From Alphaproteobacteria bacterium LSUCC0396 (GTDB lineage Bacteria > Pseudomonadota > Alphaproteobacteria > Puniceispirillales > Puniceispirillaceae): DNA of 64,000 bases. The position numbers and the translations under genes are program-made. The notes under the pieces were generated by a model. That model did not search any database and was not told where the DNA came from. It worked only from the letters and a program-made list of their open reading frames with translations. The stretch spans positions 2,287,001-2,351,000 of the forward strand of contig CP166131.1 of NCBI GenBank assembly GCA_041228345.1, written 5' to 3'. How positions within the stretch are numbered: position 1 is the first letter of the stretch; every line of letters starts with the position of its first letter. Positions 60,779-64,000 of the stretch are shown in pieces.

Positions 60779-61624
60779 ATGTTAAACGAAAACAACGCCA
60801 GCCTTCCAAGAGGCGCAGTCGACTGCCACATGCACATTTATGGGTCATCTAATAGGTTCCCACCTGAAACGACAAATGGGCTGTGTAATCGTGCTCAATT
60901 GCATCACTACCTGGCTTTTCGTAAGGAGCTCAACCTTTCGAGGACAGTTTATGTCCAGCCTAGCCATTATAAACGCGACAACAGTTGTATGCTTGAAGCT
61001 ATGGCGTCTGACCCAGCTGAAGCGCGTGGCGTTGCGGTTGTAGGCGGTGAGGCGGCGACATCTGAATTCAAACGACTGAATGATATTGGGGTTCGTGGTG
61101 CAAGGTTCAGTTTTCTGTTCTCTGGGTGCCTGACCTACGAAGAGTTAAACCCGGCCGCAAATCGGATTGCAGATTTCAATTGGCACGCCCAATTACAGTT
61201 AGATGGCAATGAACTGCCTTTATTAGAACGCCAACTGAAGGCGTTACCTGTTCCAATTGTTATAGATCATCTTGGCCGGATACCAGTAACTGGTAGCATC
61301 AATAGCGATGCGCATTCAGCATTGTATCGCTTGTTAGACAACGGTAAATGTTGGGTTAAGCTGTCTGCCCCTTACCACATTTCAAATGACACAACAGGCA
61401 ATTGCAGTGATGTAGCCCCCTTGGCAAGATATCTGATAACCAATTATCCGGATAGATTATTGTGGGGCAGCAACTGGCCACATCCAAACGCCCTCTCTAA
61501 TCTTCCTGACGATAAACGGCTTTTGCAACTATTTTGTGAATGGTGTGCAAACGATAAAATCATCCACCAGATATTAGTAGAAAACCCCGAGCGACTATAT
61601 GACTTTGCTCAAGTTGCCGGATGA
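60779..61624 (+). CDS. Amidohydrolase-2-family metal-dependent hydrolase (COG3618-like)
   Basis: A 281-residue TIM-barrel hydrolase. The metal motif is DCHMHIYG (H17, H19), with a later VIDHLGRIP and the C-terminal LLWGSNWPHPN, typical of the 2-pyrone-dicarboxylate lactonase/L-fuconolactonase-like branch. It follows the FAD oxidase by 190 bases. It would hydrolyse a lactone or amide product of the pathway. Likely last gene of the accessory group. Confidence 0.85.
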   Translation: MLNENNASLPRGAVDCHMHIYGSSNRFPPETTNGLCNRAQLHHYLAFRKELNLSRTVYVQPSHYKRDNSCMLEAMASDPAEARGVAVVGGEAATSEFKRLNDIGVRGARFSFLFSGCLTYEELNPAANRIADFNWHAQLQLDGNELPLLERQLKALPVPIVIDHLGRIPVTGSINSDAHSALYRLLDNGKCWVKLSAPYHISNDTTGNCSDVAPLARYLITNYPDRLLWGSNWPHPNALSNLPDDKRLLQLFCEWCANDKIIHQILVENPERLYDFAQVAG

Positions 61625-61833
61625 TGTTTGGGGCCGTTTGGGATTAAACTGGCGGATAGTGATAAACTATCGAGCTGTAATGCGGAGAAAAAACGCTCTT
61701 AAAACCCAAAAAACATGGTGGCAAATTTTGCGTCTCGGCATGAATTGTGGTCTCATAGGATTGTCGTGAGCTATTAACGTGTGATCACGGTTAGCTCCAT
61801 TTCTATTTTAGGCTCCACCTAGCGAAGTATCTT

Positions 61834-63687
61834 ATGAACAGCACGAACAAATCCGAGCAGCCACAAATGCAAATGGCTGATAAGCCTGTTTTAGGCACAG
61901 TGATCAAGCTATGGCCATATATCTGGCCGCATGATCGCCCCAGCCTGAAACGTCTGGTACTCATCGCGGTGCTGTTGCTGATCGCCGCCAAACTAGTCAC
62001 GGCAACGGTTCCATTCTTCTTTAAATATGTCACTGACAGTCTGGCGGGCAATGTGCTTGATTTGCCCTATTTGCCATTATTCCTGTTAACGCCGTTGATG
62101 CTGATCCTTGGGTTTGTCGCGGCGCGGATCGTCAGCATTGCGTTTAACCAGCTTCGCGACGCGTTATTTGCCCGGGTTAGCCAGCATGCGGTGCGCCAGT
62201 TGGCATTACAGGCCTTTCAGCACATGCATCAATTATCGCTGCGGTTTCATCTACAGCGGCGGACTGGCGGCCTGTCGCGGGTCATTGAGCGTGGCACCAA
62301 AGGCATTGAGAGTGTCGTGCGCTATACGGTTTTGTCAACGCTGCCGGTGATTTTTGAATTCGCCCTCTATGCCGGTATTTTCTTTTATAATTTCGGCATC
62401 GCCTACGTGGTGGTGATCGCGGTTACTGTTGTTAGCTATAGTGTTTTCACGGTGAAAACGAGTGATTGGCGAACCGTAATTCGCCGCGAGATGAACCGGG
62501 CTGATACCGAGGCTAATACCCGCGCGGTTGACTCGCTTCTCAATTATGAAACCGTCAAATATTTCACCAATGAAAAGACTGAGCTGATGCGCTTTGATCA
62601 GGCCATCGCGCAATATGAAAAGGCTGGGGTGCGCACCTCTACATCGCTTGGATGGCTGAATTTTGGACAAGCCGCGATTTTCTCGCTTGGGATGATGGCC
62701 TCGATGCTGCTTTCGGCAAATGCCGTGATGCTTGGTGAACAGACGATTGGTGACTTTGTTTTGATCCATCTGTTTTTAATCCAGCTATCGCAGCCGCTTG
62801 CCTTTATTGGCGGGGTTTACCGTGAAATCCGGCAATCGCTGACCGATATCGAGCTGTTGTTTGGTTTGCTGGAAACGCCTGCAGAAATTACTGATGCGCC
62901 CGATGCGACGATGTTGTCTGTGCAATCCGGTGCGATCCGCTTTGATGATGTGCATTTCCATTATACCGCCGATCGGCCAATTCTGCGTGGTATTAGCTTT
63001 GATGTGCCAGCAGGTAAGACGCTAGCGATTGTTGGGCAGTCTGGTGCCGGAAAATCGACCATTTCGCGTTTGCTGTGCCGTTTTTATGACGTGACGGCGG
63101 GCGCCATCAGCATTGACGATCAGGACATCAGATCGGTGACAGCGACCAGTCTGCGCGAGGCCATTGGCGTGGTGCCGCAAGACACCGTGCTGTTCAATGC
63201 CAGCATTGGTTACAACATTCATTATGGGCGGCTGGCTGCGAGTGCGGACGAGGTCTGGAAGGCCGCTGAAAGTGCCAAGATTGACACTTTCATAAAATCA
63301 CTACCGGGCGGGCTTGCAACCGAGGTTGGCGAGCGCGGGTTAAAACTGTCAGGAGGAGAAAAACAGCGGGTGGCGATTGCAAGGACAGTTCTAAAAGGGC
63401 CGCCAATCCTTATTTTGGATGAGGCGACATCATCGCTGGACACAAAAACAGAGCAGGACATAAATCAGGCGCTGGACCGTGTTTCCAGAGGGCGCACTGC
63501 GGTTATTATCGCGCACCGGCTATCGACGATTGTGAACGCCGATGAAATCATCGTGCTGGATCAAGGACGTATTGCCGAGCGTGGGACGCACAGAAACCTG
63601 ATGGCTAAAAAAGGCCTTTATCAAAAAATGTGGAGCCGTCAGCAGGCGGTTCAGCAGGTTGAAGAAAAGCTGCAGAGCCTAAGCTAG
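61834..63687 (+). CDS. Atm1-type ABC exporter (fused membrane and ATPase domains)
   Basis: A 617-residue half-transporter that works as a homodimer. About six membrane helices lie in residues 25-320. The ATPase has Walker A GQSGAGKSTISRLL near 400, signature KLSGGEKQRVAIARTV near 510, Walker B ILILDEATSSLD and the switch H in IAHRLSTI. The membrane motif YETVKYFTNEKTE is the hallmark of Atm1/HMT1-type exporters that carry glutathione conjugates or sulfur compounds. GC-richer codons than the preceding modules suggest core chromosome. Confidence 0.9.
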   Translation: MNSTNKSEQPQMQMADKPVLGTVIKLWPYIWPHDRPSLKRLVLIAVLLLIAAKLVTATVPFFFKYVTDSLAGNVLDLPYLPLFLLTPLMLILGFVAARIVSIAFNQLRDALFARVSQHAVRQLALQAFQHMHQLSLRFHLQRRTGGLSRVIERGTKGIESVVRYTVLSTLPVIFEFALYAGIFFYNFGIAYVVVIAVTVVSYSVFTVKTSDWRTVIRREMNRADTEANTRAVDSLLNYETVKYFTNEKTELMRFDQAIAQYEKAGVRTSTSLGWLNFGQAAIFSLGMMASMLLSANAVMLGEQTIGDFVLIHLFLIQLSQPLAFIGGVYREIRQSLTDIELLFGLLETPAEITDAPDATMLSVQSGAIRFDDVHFHYTADRPILRGISFDVPAGKTLAIVGQSGAGKSTISRLLCRFYDVTAGAISIDDQDIRSVTATSLREAIGVVPQDTVLFNASIGYNIHYGRLAASADEVWKAAESAKIDTFIKSLPGGLATEVGERGLKLSGGEKQRVAIARTVLKGPPILILDEATSSLDTKTEQDINQALDRVSRGRTAVIIAHRLSTIVNADEIIVLDQGRIAERGTHRNLMAKKGLYQKMWSRQQAVQQVEEKLQSLS

Positions 63688-63727
63688 CGGTGTATGGTGT
63701 AGGTGAGGCCGCGTTTAGCCGGCGGGG

Positions 63728-63810
63728 TGTTCTTTAAAAAGAACATCCTAGAATTCGCCGCGCCGATTTCCTATCATGCGGCAAATTGTCAAAACGCGTC
63801 ACGCGCGTTT
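63728..63810. promoter_or_regulatory. Two palindromes in the Atm1-yaaA intergenic region
   Basis: TGTTCTTT (63728-63735), AA, AAAGAACA (63738-63745) is a perfect 8-bp dyad. AAACGCG (63792-63798), TCACG, CGCGTTT (63804-63810) is a second perfect 7-bp dyad. Both precede yaaA and are operator candidates. Confidence 0.4.
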
Positions 63811-63854
63811 ATGGTAAAAAATACTGGATATTATTTGGATTTACGGAGATTTTT

Positions 63855-64000
63855 ATGCTGATTGTTATCTCGCCCGCCAAAAAATTAAACATGCAACCAT
63901 CGCCGGCGATCGAGCCAACCCAGCCGATGTTTGGCCAAGAGGCCGATGAATTGGCGCACGTAATGCAGAAACTCAGCCTCGATGAGTTGCAGTCTCTAAT
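63855..64000 (+). CDS. yaaA: Peroxide stress protein YaaA (3'-truncated by window edge)
   Basis: The ATG at 63855 follows ACGGAG. The visible 48 residues begin MLIVISPAKKLN, then the Q/P-rich linker and the helix with LMQKLSLDEL-like pattern typical of the UPF0246/DUF328 family. YaaA lowers free iron during peroxide stress. The rest of the gene lies beyond the window. Confidence 0.85.
   Translation, partial: MLIVISPAKKLNMQPSPAIEPTQPMFGQEADELAHVMQKLSLDELQSL

Overview
The window looks like chromosome of a marine alphaproteobacterium, possibly of the SAR116 type. This is an inference from a Na+-type (PomAB-like) flagellar stator, the alphaproteobacterial flavour of the flagellar and tRNA-Met sequences, and the many uptake and catabolic genes for small organic compounds. 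No 16S gene is present to prove it.

Positions 1-23.8 kb are a nearly continuous flagellar locus: fliS (cut by the window edge), a FliT-like gene, two divergent sigma-54 activators, fliE-F-G-H-I-J, fliK, fliL-M-N, fliO-P-Q-R-flhB, four uncharacterised genes tightly coupled behind flhB, pomB-pomA on the other strand, a secreted DUF1566-like protein, and rpoN itself. GG-N10-GC (-24/-12) promoters with good flanks lie before the flbD-like gene, fliK, fliO, pomA, the DUF1566-like gene and an M23-peptidase operon, so rpoN sits inside what looks like its own regulon. The two activators are complementary halves: one has AAA+ plus HTH and no receiver, the other a receiver-like domain plus AAA+ and no HTH.

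Positions 23.9-28.8 kb hold an envelope module: an inner-membrane M23 peptidase and a small membrane protein in a sigma-54-type operon, divergent from two bactofilins, then a lipoprotein pair. Positions 29.1-34.6 kb are ordinary core genes (msrC, tetR, zntB, an ABM monooxygenase, a Kv-type channel, DUF2721, marC).

At 34971 there is an intact elongator tRNA-Met gene. Its 3' 45-49 bases recur at 40687, 50961 and 54481, cutting the next 20 kb into tandem modules. Flanking arm sequences are also repeated: a 77-bp left arm at 40.6 and 50.9 kb, and a 167-bp right arm at 51.0 and 54.5 kb carrying GTGTGAC repeats with an 11-bp period. Each module carries small-molecule uptake or hydrolysis cargo. Module 1: GntR, a CapA-like protein and a TctC/TctAB transporter. 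Module 2: LysR, an amino-acid-type ABC transporter, an aminotransferase and HyuA/HyuB. Module 3: a dienelactone-hydrolase-like protein, a nitrilase-family amidase and an M24-fold hydrolase lacking metal ligands. Module 4, with no right att copy seen: a tiny membrane protein, repeated motifs, a phage-type helicase-like ATPase, then an MFS carrier, an asparaginase-II-family enzyme, an FAD amine/amino-acid oxidase and an amidohydrolase. No integrase, transposase or relaxase was recognised. The array reads as integrase-less, tRNA-targeted cargo cassettes for scavenging organic nitrogen and carbon.

From about 61.8 kb the sequence returns to core-like genes: an Atm1-type ABC exporter and the start of yaaA. 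No rRNA genes, CRISPR arrays or insertion sequences were found.
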